A stretch of 64,000 nucleotides of DNA from CAZSHG01 sp964606695 [NCBI: uncultured bacterium] (GTDB lineage: Bacteria; UBP14; UBA6098). The stretch covers positions 109,913-173,912 of the forward strand of contig CAZSHG010000003.1 of assembly GCA_964606695.1 (NCBI GenBank), in the 5' to 3' direction. Shown here in pieces: positions 17,394 through 26,358 of the stretch. The notes beneath the pieces are model-generated. The model was given only the letters and a program-made list of their open reading frames with translations, was not told the origin of the DNA and did not search any database. Numbering within the stretch: position 1 is the stretch's first letter; each line of letters opens with the position of its first letter. The position numbers and the translations under genes are program-made.

Positions 17394-20300
17394 ATGTATC
17401 TTCACAAACTGACAATATTTGGTTTCAAAAGCTTCGCTAAAAAGACCGAACTTACTTTTAGCAAAGGCCTTTCCGCTATTGTCGGTCCGAACGGATGCGG
17501 CAAAACCAACATCCTCGACGCTATTCGATGGGTAATCGGTGAGCAGAAGGTGAAAGCGTTGAGGTCGGCCTCGATGAGAGACGTGATTTTCAAAGGAAGC
17601 CGCGAACACAAGCCGCTCAATATGGCCGAAGTTCTTCTCACTATACGGGAATGTAAAGGCTTGCTTCCCTACGACCCTCGTGCAGATACGGTAATAATTG
17701 GACGACGTTTATACCGTTCTGGCGATTCGGACTATCTTATCAACGGCAAATCCGTCAGACTGAAAGATATTCAATCCGTGCTTATGGGGACGGGAATCGG
17801 AAGTTCGATTTACGCCCTTATCGAGCAATCGATGATACAGCGGATTCTCGCGGGAGGCAAGGAAGACCGGCGGGAACTTCTCGAAGAAGCCTCCGGAATA
17901 ATGAAATACAAGATCGACCGTAAGGCATCCGAATCCAAACTACAATCCACTGAAAGCGATCTCGAAAGACTCGAAGATATTCTGGGGGAAGTCAGGAAAA
18001 ACGTTAATTCGCTGAAACGGCAGATGCGGCGATCGAAAGACCTCCAACGCTTGAAAGAGCAAGGAAAAAGCCTGGCAATCAAAATCGCGGCGACGCGCTA
18101 TGATCGGATATCGAAAAAGCGATCGCAAATCGATAAAGAACTGGCTGAACTCGAAGAGAAACTCGCTGTCGCGAAGGCAAAGCACAGCGAATTGGACGCA
18201 AGACGCCAGAATGTAGCTATCGAACGAGACGAACACGAGGCCGACGTTTCTAAAGCGGGCGAAAAATTACGACTCGTCGAATCTCGAATCGCCGAGAAGG
18301 AAAAAAGCCTGGCTATTAATGCGGAGCGTGAAACTCACGTCGAAGAGGGTATTAGAAATTCTCAAAGCGAAGCGCAAAGTTCGACAGAACGTCTCACGGA
18401 ATTAGAAAAGCAGATCGAGGAGACCGGTAAAAGAATCGAGATAGCGACGGAAAAAAAGGACGAATTAAAATCCCGTTCCGATGAGATAATCGAAAGGCAG
18501 AACGAAATCGAGACCGCGTATCTGGAAATCCGTAAATTTAACGCGGGATTGAGAGAGAACATACAAAAAGCAAGGCAGGCACTCAGCCAGACCGATACGG
18601 GCATTGGTTCCATGGAAGGCCAGATAGAGTCTATCGACAGGCAAGTCGATGAAGCCAAAAGAGCCTTAGCCGAAGTGGATACGGAAATAAAATCCATAAC
18701 GGAAAAAACGACCGAATCCCGGCGGGAATTTGAGAAGAGCCTTAAAGAACACGAAAAAGCTATCGCGAAGGTTAATGAAGTTCAGAAGAAACTGAACTCA
18801 CTAAACCAAAAGGAAAATGAACTCGATGACAGGATAGCTAACCTCGAAAGCGGAATTAGCGGGATAAGGGGACGCGTCGATGCGCTAAAGGAGTCCGTTT
18901 CTCCGGATTCCACCGGCAAGGAAGCGGAGAAGATTCTTTCTGCCGGGGCGAACGTTCTGGGGAGGATGTCGGAACTCGTCCATCCGGCGAAACTTTCCGC
19001 GTCCGCTCTGGATAGGATACTCGGTGATTTAGGCGAAGCATGGGTTGTCCAGGACGCTAAGTCCGCTAAAAAAATCGAAGAAAAACTATTTAACGAGGAT
19101 TATTCTGCGATCCTTGTCGTTCTGGAGGAACTGCCGCAATCATCCAGCGATAACGCTTCGGTTCCCGAGGATATGCAAAATTTGCTCTATTTAGTGTCGA
19201 ATTATGGTCTTCCCGGCGGCGATTCGGAGAGTGTCGTATCGGAAGACGGTTCTTATTTGAGGACAAATGGTATCAGGCGAATCGGCTCTCCATCGAGGGG
19301 CGCTATAAGTTACGCGGAAGAAATCGAGAAACTCGAATCGAATCTGCAGGATTTCGGCGAGCATATTTCCAAGGCCAGGGAAGAGCGCGAGGAGATTATA
19401 TCCAGGCGCGATAAATTGCAGGATAAATTAACTGAACTGACGGAAATAGAATCCGAATATCGTTCCGGGAAAACCGTATCGGAGAGCAAAGTTCGCGAAG
19501 CTGAATACGAGCTTAAATCACTCAATAAACGCAGGGAGGAAATCGAGAACCGGCTGAAGCTTTTCGCCGCAAGAGAGGCGGAAATCGAAGAGAACCTCGC
19601 GAGTTTGGAGGAAAAACGAAAAACGCTCCAGGACAAAGTTTCTCAACTCGAAACGGATATCTCGGAGAGGATTATTCAGGAAAACAAAGCCGAAGAGGGA
19701 ATGCGCGAGTGGACGAAAAAATCGACAGAAGCGCAAATGAAATATATTCAGGCGCAGGGGGAATTCGAAAGCCTGAAGAAGGAACTGGATAGGCTTCAAT
19801 TACAGTATCGCTCGGCAGAAGACGCTATTGAAACCTCGGAAAAGAAGATCTCCGACCTCCGCCAGGAGCAAAAAAGACTGGATGAGGAGAAGGAAAAACT
19901 CTCTAAAGAAATCGAAACCCTTGTAACCGATAAAGAAATCGCGGAAAGGAAGTTCGAGGAAGCGACCGAAACCGCACGCGAAATCAACGAGAAACTTCGC
20001 CAAATAGACCTCGAACTTCGAGACGCCTCCTCGAAAGTGAATAATCTCGATAAAACCGTGCACGAAAAGAGAATGGAAAAGCACGAACAGGAACTTCAGG
20101 CGGGATTTATATCCGAGAATCTCAAGTCGGATTACGGCGTCGATATCGAAACAGTCGAGGTCGATGAGCTATTCACTTCCGACGAGGAAAACAAGGCGCA
20201 AAGCAAACTCGAAAGACTTAAGATCCGCATTTCCGATTTCGGCGGCGTTAACCCGGAGGCGGAAATCGAGTATGAGAAAGAAAAAGAGCGGTATGATTTT

Positions 20301-20858
20301 TTAACGGCACAACGTGAGGATCTCGTCGAGGCAAAGAATAGTTTGAGGAAAACCATCCGCAAGCTGAACAATACTGCCCGACGGCAGTTTTTAGAGACTT
20401 TTGAAGAGACGCGCCGACATTTTAAGAACATCTTTACCGAGCTTTTCGAGGGCGGCGAAGCCGATTTGACCTTGCAGGAGGGAGAAGACGTCCTGGAGGC
20501 GGATATCGAAATTTCTGCGAGACCGCCGGGGAAAAGGTTCTTGCTTATCAACCAACTATCCCAGGGCGAAAAAGCGTTGTGCGCTGTTTCGCTGTTGTTT
20601 GGATTATACAAGGTCAAACCGAGTCCGTTCTGTATGCTCGACGAGGTCGATGCACCACTCGACGAGGCTAACGTGGGCAGGTTTCTCCGCATGTTGAAAC
20701 GTTTCATCGGAGATACACAGTTCATACTCATAACGCATAATAAGCGGACGATGGAATCCACCGATTTCTTATACGGCATAACGATGCAGGAGGATGGCGT
20801 ATCGAAAGCCATCTCTTTGAAAATAAGCGACCTCGTTCTTGATTTCGAGAAAAAGTAG
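17394..20858 (+). CDS. smc: Chromosome segregation protein SMC
   Basis: This is an SMC ATPase (1154 residues) that organises and segregates the chromosome with ScpA/ScpB. Walker A GPNGCGKTN lies at 31-39. Two long coiled coils flank a hinge at about 517-635. The ABC signature LSQGEKALCAVSLLF is near 1055 (Q replaces the common G) and Walker B CMLDEVDAPLD near 1081. The length matches bacterial SMC. The ribosome site before the ATG is weak, 12 bases after the PHP gene, so translation may be coupled. scpA and scpB are not adjacent in this window. Confidence 0.97.
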   Translation: MYLHKLTIFGFKSFAKKTELTFSKGLSAIVGPNGCGKTNILDAIRWVIGEQKVKALRSASMRDVIFKGSREHKPLNMAEVLLTIRECKGLLPYDPRADTVIIGRRLYRSGDSDYLINGKSVRLKDIQSVLMGTGIGSSIYALIEQSMIQRILAGGKEDRRELLEEASGIMKYKIDRKASESKLQSTESDLERLEDILGEVRKNVNSLKRQMRRSKDLQRLKEQGKSLAIKIAATRYDRISKKRSQIDKELAELEEKLAVAKAKHSELDARRQNVAIERDEHEADVSKAGEKLRLVESRIAEKEKSLAINAERETHVEEGIRNSQSEAQSSTERLTELEKQIEETGKRIEIATEKKDELKSRSDEIIERQNEIETAYLEIRKFNAGLRENIQKARQALSQTDTGIGSMEGQIESIDRQVDEAKRALAEVDTEIKSITEKTTESRREFEKSLKEHEKAIAKVNEVQKKLNSLNQKENELDDRIANLESGISGIRGRVDALKESVSPDSTGKEAEKILSAGANVLGRMSELVHPAKLSASALDRILGDLGEAWVVQDAKSAKKIEEKLFNEDYSAILVVLEELPQSSSDNASVPEDMQNLLYLVSNYGLPGGDSESVVSEDGSYLRTNGIRRIGSPSRGAISYAEEIEKLESNLQDFGEHISKAREEREEIISRRDKLQDKLTELTEIESEYRSGKTVSESKVREAEYELKSLNKRREEIENRLKLFAAREAEIEENLASLEEKRKTLQDKVSQLETDISERIIQENKAEEGMREWTKKSTEAQMKYIQAQGEFESLKKELDRLQLQYRSAEDAIETSEKKISDLRQEQKRLDEEKEKLSKEIETLVTDKEIAERKFEEATETAREINEKLRQIDLELRDASSKVNNLDKTVHEKRMEKHEQELQAGFISENLKSDYGVDIETVEVDELFTSDEENKAQSKLERLKIRISDFGGVNPEAEIEYEKEKERYDFLTAQREDLVEAKNSLRKTIRKLNNTARRQFLETFEETRRHFKNIFTELFEGGEADLTLQEGEDVLEADIEISARPPGKRFLLINQLSQGEKALCAVSLLFGLYKVKPSPFCMLDEVDAPLDEANVGRFLRMLKRFIGDTQFILITHNKRTMESTDFLYGITMQEDGVSKAISLKISDLVLDFEKK

Positions 20859-20907
20859 GCTATCTATCTATTGTTTTATATATTTGAATATTTTGATATT
20901 ATTTTCC

Positions 20908-20972
20908 TTGACATTCGGTTTGTGGTAATTATATTCAGGAAAATAAAAAGAAATAACAATCCAAAAGAGGAG
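20908..20972 (+). promoter_or_regulatory. Promoter and ribosome site of the thioredoxin gene
   Basis: A consensus TTGACA (20908-20913), 16 bases and TATATT (20930-20935). AGAGGAG (20966-20972) precedes the ATG at 20980. Confidence 0.7.
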
Positions 20973-20979
20973 ACTAAAA

Positions 20980-21300
20980 ATGGCGGAAGCGATAACGGAC
21001 AAAAACTTCACCGAGAAAGTAGAGAAGAGTTCCGGCCTTGTTTTAATCGATTTTTGGGCGCCCTGGTGCGGCCCCTGTCAAATAGTCGGACCTTCTATTG
21101 AAAAGCTTTCTTCCGAAATGAGCGACAAACTCTCCGTATATAAACTCAATGTCGATGAAAACCGCCAGACGGCCGCTAAATTCAGGGTTATGAGCATACC
21201 GACCCTTATGTGGTTCAAGAACGGCAAGGTCGTGGATTCGATGCTCGGGGCGGTTCCTTATGAAGCTCTCGAAGGCAAGACTAAAGAACTGCTCGATTGA
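20980..21300 (+). CDS. trxA: Thioredoxin
   Basis: A standard 106-residue cytoplasmic thioredoxin, a dithiol reductant for ribonucleotide reductase, peroxidases and others. The active site W-C30-G-P-C33 sits in FWAPWCGPCQ and the conserved cis-proline loop is SIPTLMWF. It has its own strong promoter. A TlpA-like lipoprotein and an OsmC-like protein follow, making a small thiol-redox cluster. Confidence 0.95.
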   Translation: MAEAITDKNFTEKVEKSSGLVLIDFWAPWCGPCQIVGPSIEKLSSEMSDKLSVYKLNVDENRQTAAKFRVMSIPTLMWFKNGKVVDSMLGAVPYEALEGKTKELLD

Positions 21301-21316
21301 TATAAGAGGTGTTATA

Positions 21317-21985
21317 ATGGTATTTAAGAGCCAACGAATTACATCTGTAATCCTGCTTCTTTCGGTTATATTGTTAATATTTACCGGGTGTTCTGAATCC
21401 AAAGTCGAGCAAGAGGTTAGGGAAGAGCCGGGGGGAAAAGAACGCCCGGTCAAAGTAGAAATTACCGAAGAGGAGGTCGAAGGTCAGGCTGAGGAATCCA
21501 CCGTTACCGAGAGCGACGGTGAAATCAAGGCCCAGGAAGAACCTCAACCGCCCGTAACCTGCTCCAATCCCGCGCCGGATTTCTCGCTTCGAAGCATCGA
21601 TGGAGAACGAATATCTCTTTCTGATTTTCGCGGCAAGGTTGTCCTTCTCGATTTCTGGGCGACGTGGTGTAGACCCTGCGTTATGGGCATACCCGACCTT
21701 ATCTCATTACAGAGTGAATACGGCAAGGAAGACTTTGTCGTTATAGGGATTTCTCTGGATAGGCAACCGGCGGTTGTGCCTCGTTTTGTAAAGCAGAAAG
21801 GGATCAATTACCCGATAGTTTACGGTTGGGGCGAATCGATCGCCGCGGATTACGGCAACGTAACATCGATACCCACAACCTTTATTGTGGATAGATACGG
21901 TTGCATCAAACAGCGGCTGGTCGGTCTTCATCCAAAAACGGAACTGAGGAAATTAATTGCACCCTTAATCCGAGAGAGCGTATAA
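21317..21985 (+). CDS. TlpA/ResA-like thioredoxin-fold lipoprotein
   Basis: The ATG at 21317 is chosen because it follows GAGGTG and starts a lipoprotein signal (ILLLSVILLIFTGC, Cys25 as the lipid-attachment residue). A Glu-rich linker (26-80) leads to a TlpA-type domain with LDFWATW-C118-R-P-C121 and a SIPTTF cis-proline loop. Such proteins are periplasm-facing membrane-anchored disulfide reductases, often in cytochrome c maturation or general thiol control; the partner here is unknown. It lies 16 bases after trxA and 4 before the OsmC-like gene. Confidence 0.85.
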   Translation: MVFKSQRITSVILLLSVILLIFTGCSESKVEQEVREEPGGKERPVKVEITEEEVEGQAEESTVTESDGEIKAQEEPQPPVTCSNPAPDFSLRSIDGERISLSDFRGKVVLLDFWATWCRPCVMGIPDLISLQSEYGKEDFVVIGISLDRQPAVVPRFVKQKGINYPIVYGWGESIAADYGNVTSIPTTFIVDRYGCIKQRLVGLHPKTELRKLIAPLIRESV

Positions 21986-21989
21986 TACT

Positions 21990-22442
21990 ATGTCCGACAA
22001 CATATTAAAAGCCGAATGCAGGCTTGCAAGCAATATGACTTTAATTGCGAAGAGTGATAGCGGCCACTGGACACTTATGGACGTGCCGAAAGCGGTCGGA
22101 GGCGACGAGGGTGCGATGCATCCTTTCGAGCACCTGTTTACGGCATTGGCCGGTTGCACCGCGACCGATGTCCTTTATGTGATGAAAAAGAAACGTATTC
22201 AAGTAGATGATCTTAGGGTAAATATAGAGGCCAAAATGGCGGAAAAACATCCCAAAGTAGCCGAAAAAATCCATATTCATTATACAATAGTCGGGGATGA
22301 CATATCGGAAAAAGCCGTCGAAAGGGCTATCGAGCTATCGCAAGACACGTATTGCTCGGTTTCCGCTATGCTCAAGGCGTCCGCGGAGATCACACATAGC
22401 TTCGAAATCCTAACGCCTGAACAGGCGCGCGAGAAGTTTTAG
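21990..22442 (+). CDS. OsmC/Ohr-family protein
   Basis: This 150-residue OsmC-fold protein has the two redox cysteines of the family: C56 in LAGCTATD and C122 in DTYCSVSAM. Proteins of this family reduce organic peroxides using thiols, but the YhfA-like branch that this resembles has no firmly known substrate. Placement directly behind thioredoxin and a TlpA-like protein supports a thiol-redox role. ATG start, 4 bases after the preceding stop. Confidence 0.88.
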   Translation: MSDNILKAECRLASNMTLIAKSDSGHWTLMDVPKAVGGDEGAMHPFEHLFTALAGCTATDVLYVMKKKRIQVDDLRVNIEAKMAEKHPKVAEKIHIHYTIVGDDISEKAVERAIELSQDTYCSVSAMLKASAEITHSFEILTPEQAREKF

Positions 22443-22476
22443 AATAAAGATACTCCGGGCTAAAAAAATAGAATTC

Positions 22477-22521
22477 CGGGATCGTAAAACGCTATATTAT
22501 TCGATTGGTGTCGCGATCCCG
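22477..22521 (+). terminator. Long-loop inverted repeat after the OsmC-like gene
   Basis: CGGGATCG (22477-22484) pairs perfectly with CGATCCCG (22514-22521) across a 29-base loop, followed by ATTTCTTAT. It is a plausible but not canonical terminator. Confidence 0.35.
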
Positions 22522-22613
22522 ATTTCTTATCGTGCACGGTTGAACCGATTGGCAGTATATCCCGTAATTTTCGCGGTGGCATAAGACTCGCTAACATAAA
22601 ATCGACTTTTCGG

Positions 22614-22642
22614 TTGCGCCGGAGCTATTTATATAGTAGATT
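22614..22642 (+). promoter_or_regulatory. Candidate promoter of the solenoid-SDR-HEAT-patatin operon
   Basis: TTGCGC (22614-22619), 17 bases, TAGATT (22637-22642). This is the best match in the 250-base gap; the rest of the gap holds only the inverted repeat at 22477 and a hairpin at 22671. Confidence 0.4.
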
Positions 22643-22670
22643 TAATGTTTGTAGTTAATAGTCGAAGCGT

Positions 22671-22691
22671 AAGCTCCCCAACTGGAGGCTT
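22671..22691 (+). promoter_or_regulatory. Hairpin masking the ribosome site of the solenoid-protein gene
   Basis: AAGCTCC (22671-22677) pairs with GGAGGCTT (22684-22691), one bulged G, across the 6-base loop CCAACT. The paired strand contains the GGAGG that serves the ATG at 22693, so folding would hide the ribosome site. Confidence 0.4.
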
Positions 22692-22692
22692 T

Positions 22693-24609
22693 ATGCGATG
22701 TATAATCATAATTCTGATTGCGGCCTTCGTTTTTACGACCCTCGCTCAGGTTCAGGGCCCGGATCGGAATGAGGCAATTCGAGAAGCGTTAACAGCGTTG
22801 AAGATGCACGAACGCGACCTGTCCGTCCTCTCGCTGAATACCGACCCGTTTCGACTGAGCTTTGTGGATTCCACGATGAGTTCTCCGCTCGAGATGCCCG
22901 TAAAGCTCGATTCTATGGGAGCTTATTTCACAGGTAAAGAGATTACGCCGGTCGATATTATTATACAGGCGTCGAAATATATGGACGTCACACCGGAAAA
23001 CCCGGTTATCAAGGCTACTGAGTCGGATTATCCCTGGAAAGGCCAGAAGGCTATCCCTGTGAAGATTCGTGAAGCGCTAGATATAATTTTTTCGAGTTTC
23101 GAGAGAGCCAGGATAGAATTCGACGTAGCTTTCGCTCAGATAGACAGTTTCCAGATGGATACAATAAAAACCTGGGGACTCGACTATCTTATCCGGGAGG
23201 ACGGCGAAGATATCGATTCGGAAAAGGACGAGGCTACCCTCGAAGAGATGGATCAGATCGAGCTTGAAAATGAAATTCGCACCGAAAGGCTATTCCAGAT
23301 AAGTTCTAAAGTGGATTTGACACGGCTGACGAACGCCGTTCTCCTAATCGCCAAAGGGGCACAAACTGCAGACGAGAAGGTTATCGGACTGACTGCCCAG
23401 GAACATCAAGGACCCGATGTGCCCGATAGTATTGCGATGGGCGATATAATCTATTGGTGCGAAACCGATTTCGGGCACGTAATAATCGGCGGTCCGGGGA
23501 AAACTATCTACAGAACGCGTTTCTCAGTAATTATCGATCTGGGCGGCGACGACATATACGAGGTCTCGGCGGGCGGAGCCGATTCTATAGTCCAATTCGC
23601 GGTAGCTATCGACCTCGATGGGGATGATTTATACAGCTCGAAACAGAATTTCGCCTTCGGAAGCGGCGGCCTCGGCATAGGCATATTGATCGATCATTCC
23701 GGCCACGACATATATGACAGCGAGGATTTCGCCTTGGCGTCCGCCAGTTATGGAGCGGGAATAGTCCTCGATATGGAAGGAGACGATCTATATTCCGGGG
23801 ATGTCGGTAGCCAGGGTGCTGGCTTTATCGGTTATGGGATATTGCGCGATATCTCGGGTCACGACAGATACTCGGCGAGGTTATATTCACAGGGTTTCGG
23901 TTACGTCCACGGATTCGGGATGATTGCGGATTTATCCGGGAACGACAATTACACTGCACAGGGAGCCTACGTCGATAAGTTGAGATACGCCGACCACCAT
24001 TTATCATTGTCCCAGGGATTCGGTTACGGCAATCGCCCGGATTGGTCGGGAGGCATTGGATTACTCCTGGACAGGGGTGGAAACGACCATTACATCTCCG
24101 ACATTTTCGGACAAGGCACAAGCTACTGGTTCGCTTTTGGCGGGTTATGGGACGCCGACGGAAACGACGTTTACGTGGGATACCAATATTCACAGGGAAG
24201 CGCTACGCATCTCTGTTCTGCTATATTGCTCGATAAGGCGGGAAGCGACGGGTATTTCTCGCACGGCGTATCTCAGGGGTGCGGGCACGACCTGGCAGTC
24301 GGCTATTTATTGGATATGGGCGATAATGACGATAATTACAATATCTGGGACTTATCGCAAGGCGCCGGGAACGCCAACGGAGTGGGCATATTCATAGACG
24401 AAGGCGGAGACGACGGATACATTAATAAAAAAGAATATAACGTCCAGGGTTACGGTAATTGGAGAAGGGATTTCGGCTCCAAGGGAATCATGCTCGACCT
24501 ATCGGGCAAGGATAGCTATTCCGCGAAAGGCGAAGATTCTTCGTGGTGGAGTTCCGGCAAATTCGGAATTGGAATCGATTTCCCGGCGGAAATCCCGGAG
24601 GAGGAATAA
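22693..24609 (+). CDS. Secreted protein with about 12 D-G-x-D-x-Y repeats (predicted beta-solenoid)
   Basis: The start is placed at ATG 22693, behind GGAGG, because it opens a clean signal peptide (CIIIILIAAFVFTTLAQVQG). Residues 20-265 are mostly helical and acidic. Residues about 275-635 hold roughly 12 repeats of 25-35 residues with the core D-(L/x)-(G/S/E)-G-(D/N/H)-D-x-Y, often followed by S-Q-G-x-G. Alternating hydrophobic, Gly and Asp positions suggest a right-handed beta-helix or Asp-lined metal-binding solenoid, but it is not the RTX nonapeptide. No function is assigned. The stop overlaps the SDR start (TAATG), so it is coupled to the downstream genes. Confidence 0.7.
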   Translation: MRCIIIILIAAFVFTTLAQVQGPDRNEAIREALTALKMHERDLSVLSLNTDPFRLSFVDSTMSSPLEMPVKLDSMGAYFTGKEITPVDIIIQASKYMDVTPENPVIKATESDYPWKGQKAIPVKIREALDIIFSSFERARIEFDVAFAQIDSFQMDTIKTWGLDYLIREDGEDIDSEKDEATLEEMDQIELENEIRTERLFQISSKVDLTRLTNAVLLIAKGAQTADEKVIGLTAQEHQGPDVPDSIAMGDIIYWCETDFGHVIIGGPGKTIYRTRFSVIIDLGGDDIYEVSAGGADSIVQFAVAIDLDGDDLYSSKQNFAFGSGGLGIGILIDHSGHDIYDSEDFALASASYGAGIVLDMEGDDLYSGDVGSQGAGFIGYGILRDISGHDRYSARLYSQGFGYVHGFGMIADLSGNDNYTAQGAYVDKLRYADHHLSLSQGFGYGNRPDWSGGIGLLLDRGGNDHYISDIFGQGTSYWFAFGGLWDADGNDVYVGYQYSQGSATHLCSAILLDKAGSDGYFSHGVSQGCGHDLAVGYLLDMGDNDDNYNIWDLSQGAGNANGVGIFIDEGGDDGYINKKEYNVQGYGNWRRDFGSKGIMLDLSGKDSYSAKGEDSSWWSSGKFGIGIDFPAEIPEEE

Positions 24610-25433
24610 TGAGAGTTGAAGCGGCGGGAGCATTTGCAGGAGAACATATATTAATAACCGGAGCTACAGGCGGTGTAGGTTCGATTATCGCATCGCGGTT
24701 GGCCAGAGAAAAATGCAGGATATCCGCGGTTGGAAGACGTCAGGATAGACTGGAAGATCTCGAAGAGTGGATCGGGGATTTAGGCGGCGATTGCCATAAA
24801 ATACTCGTGGATCTTCGTGATAAAGATTCTACGGAAAAAATTATAACGGAAGCGACCGGTTGTTTTGGCCCTGTAGATACTGCGATTTTGGGCGCGACTC
24901 ATTTTTCCATAGCATCCTTCGATATGCTCGAAATGAACGATATAGACGACATAATCGAGGTAAATCTCCGGTCACCGATTTCTATTATCCGCGCGATTAT
25001 CCCGGACATGTTGGCTCGCGGATTCGGGAAAATTTCAGTAGTATCGAGCGTAGCCGGGATATTTCCTCTGCCCTATATGGCCGTTTATGATGCCGCAAAA
25101 TCCGGAATGATAACTTTTTCGAAGGCATTGGCCGGCGAAATTGCCGAAACCGGAGTAAGTATAACCTGCGTTTCCCCGCGTGCCGTGGATACGGTTATCA
25201 TGAACAGAATCAAAGAACTTACTATGGCTCTCGGATGGGTTATCGATTCGCCGGAATCGGTCGCGGATGAAATACTTCGCGCTACCGCGCTTCGCAAGAC
25301 GCACGTTACAATCGGGTCGATGGAAAAGATAATACCCCTGGTCGGCACTCTATTCCCTCGATTTATCGAAAAAGTGCTGGACATAACGCGGTATGAGATG
25401 GAGGCTTTCTTCCAGCGCGAAAATAATGAGTAA
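24609..25433 (+). CDS. Short-chain dehydrogenase/reductase
   Basis: A classical SDR of 274 residues. The Rossmann cofactor motif TGATGGVG is near the N-terminus, followed by SAVGRRQDRLEDLEEW, where the R-R after beta2 suggests NADP(H). The catalytic Ser lies in VVSSVAG, Tyr160 and Lys164 form Y-D-A-A-K, and the helix-4 Asn is in VNLRS. The C-terminus is amphipathic. The start is the ATG overlapping the preceding stop; an upstream in-frame start would lie inside the solenoid gene. Sitting between a secreted repeat protein and a patatin-barrel protein, it may act on a lipid or acyl substrate, which is inference. Confidence 0.88.
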   Translation: MRVEAAGAFAGEHILITGATGGVGSIIASRLAREKCRISAVGRRQDRLEDLEEWIGDLGGDCHKILVDLRDKDSTEKIITEATGCFGPVDTAILGATHFSIASFDMLEMNDIDDIIEVNLRSPISIIRAIIPDMLARGFGKISVVSSVAGIFPLPYMAVYDAAKSGMITFSKALAGEIAETGVSITCVSPRAVDTVIMNRIKELTMALGWVIDSPESVADEILRATALRKTHVTIGSMEKIIPLVGTLFPRFIEKVLDITRYEMEAFFQRENNE

Positions 25434-26358
25434 AACCAGGACAATATTATTTATCGGGATTATTCTTCTGTTTGCCGTTACCTCTGGTTTCGCACGCATG
25501 AGTCGTGAGGAAATTCGCCACGATTTCCTGTTACTTTCCGCCGGCGATCTGAAATATTACGAACTTTTCGACAAAACGAAAAAGCGTCTTTTCCGGACGG
25601 GCAGTGATGCCGTCGAAATATCGATAGAGTATATGGACAGGAAATCCCCTCGAAAGAAACGTGCCATTCAGTGGATAACCGAGGGAGTAGGCGAAAACGC
25701 CGTTGAACCACTTACATACGTTCTTACTCGCCCCAATGAGGATGCCGCGGCCTTTGCCGCGTATCTGCTTGGTAAAATCGGATCGCGGAAGGGCGCTGTG
25801 CCGTTGATGTTATCGTCCAGATCGTCTAGCGAGAAAGTCCGCAGTGCGTCCATCGGAGCTCTCGGTTATTGCGGCGATACGTCGGCGATTCCAATATTAA
25901 TCGAAGCGTTAAATGACACTTCCGAAGCGGTTCGGCGTAAAGCCGCTCACAGTTTAGGCCTATTAGAAGTCGAGAGAACTATCGTGCCACTCGTCGAATT
26001 GCTCGCAGATTCCAGCGCGGATGTCAGATATTCGGCTTCCTATGCTATTGCTTCGATTGGTGGGGATTCGGTCGATGTTCTATTGATAGAGCGGTTGGAC
26101 TCTGATTCTACGGGCGAAATCGAGCGATATCACATAATCGAAACTCTTGGGTTACTCAACTCGAATGACGCACTGTCAATACTCTTTAAACTTCTCGATG
26201 ATCCTTATTACCTTAACCGCGGTTTTTCCTGCCAGGCACTCGGGCATTACCGCGGCGATTATGAAGTTGCCAACGCCCTCAAGAGAAGCCTTCACGATGC
26301 CTCGGGTTTCGTCCAGATGATGGCTACCGAGGCGTTAAAATCCATCCGAAACGAGTAA
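25426..26358 (+). CDS. Exported HEAT-repeat (PBS-lyase-type) protein
   Basis: The ATG at 25426 overlaps the SDR gene by 8 bases and begins a signal peptide (ILFIGIILLFAVTSGFA). The 310 residues then form consecutive HEAT/EZ repeats of about 31 residues: AAYLLGKIGSRKGAVPLM, SIGALGYCGDTSAIPILIEAL, RRKAAHSLGLLEVERTIVPL, ASYAIASIGGDSVDVLLIERL and further units. Such superhelices are protein-binding scaffolds. Its periplasmic location, and translational coupling to the patatin-barrel gene (TAATG overlap), suggest a partner role in that system. Confidence 0.85.
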   Translation: MSKTRTILFIGIILLFAVTSGFARMSREEIRHDFLLLSAGDLKYYELFDKTKKRLFRTGSDAVEISIEYMDRKSPRKKRAIQWITEGVGENAVEPLTYVLTRPNEDAAAFAAYLLGKIGSRKGAVPLMLSSRSSSEKVRSASIGALGYCGDTSAIPILIEALNDTSEAVRRKAAHSLGLLEVERTIVPLVELLADSSADVRYSASYAIASIGGDSVDVLLIERLDSDSTGEIERYHIIETLGLLNSNDALSILFKLLDDPYYLNRGFSCQALGHYRGDYEVANALKRSLHDASGFVQMMATEALKSIRNE

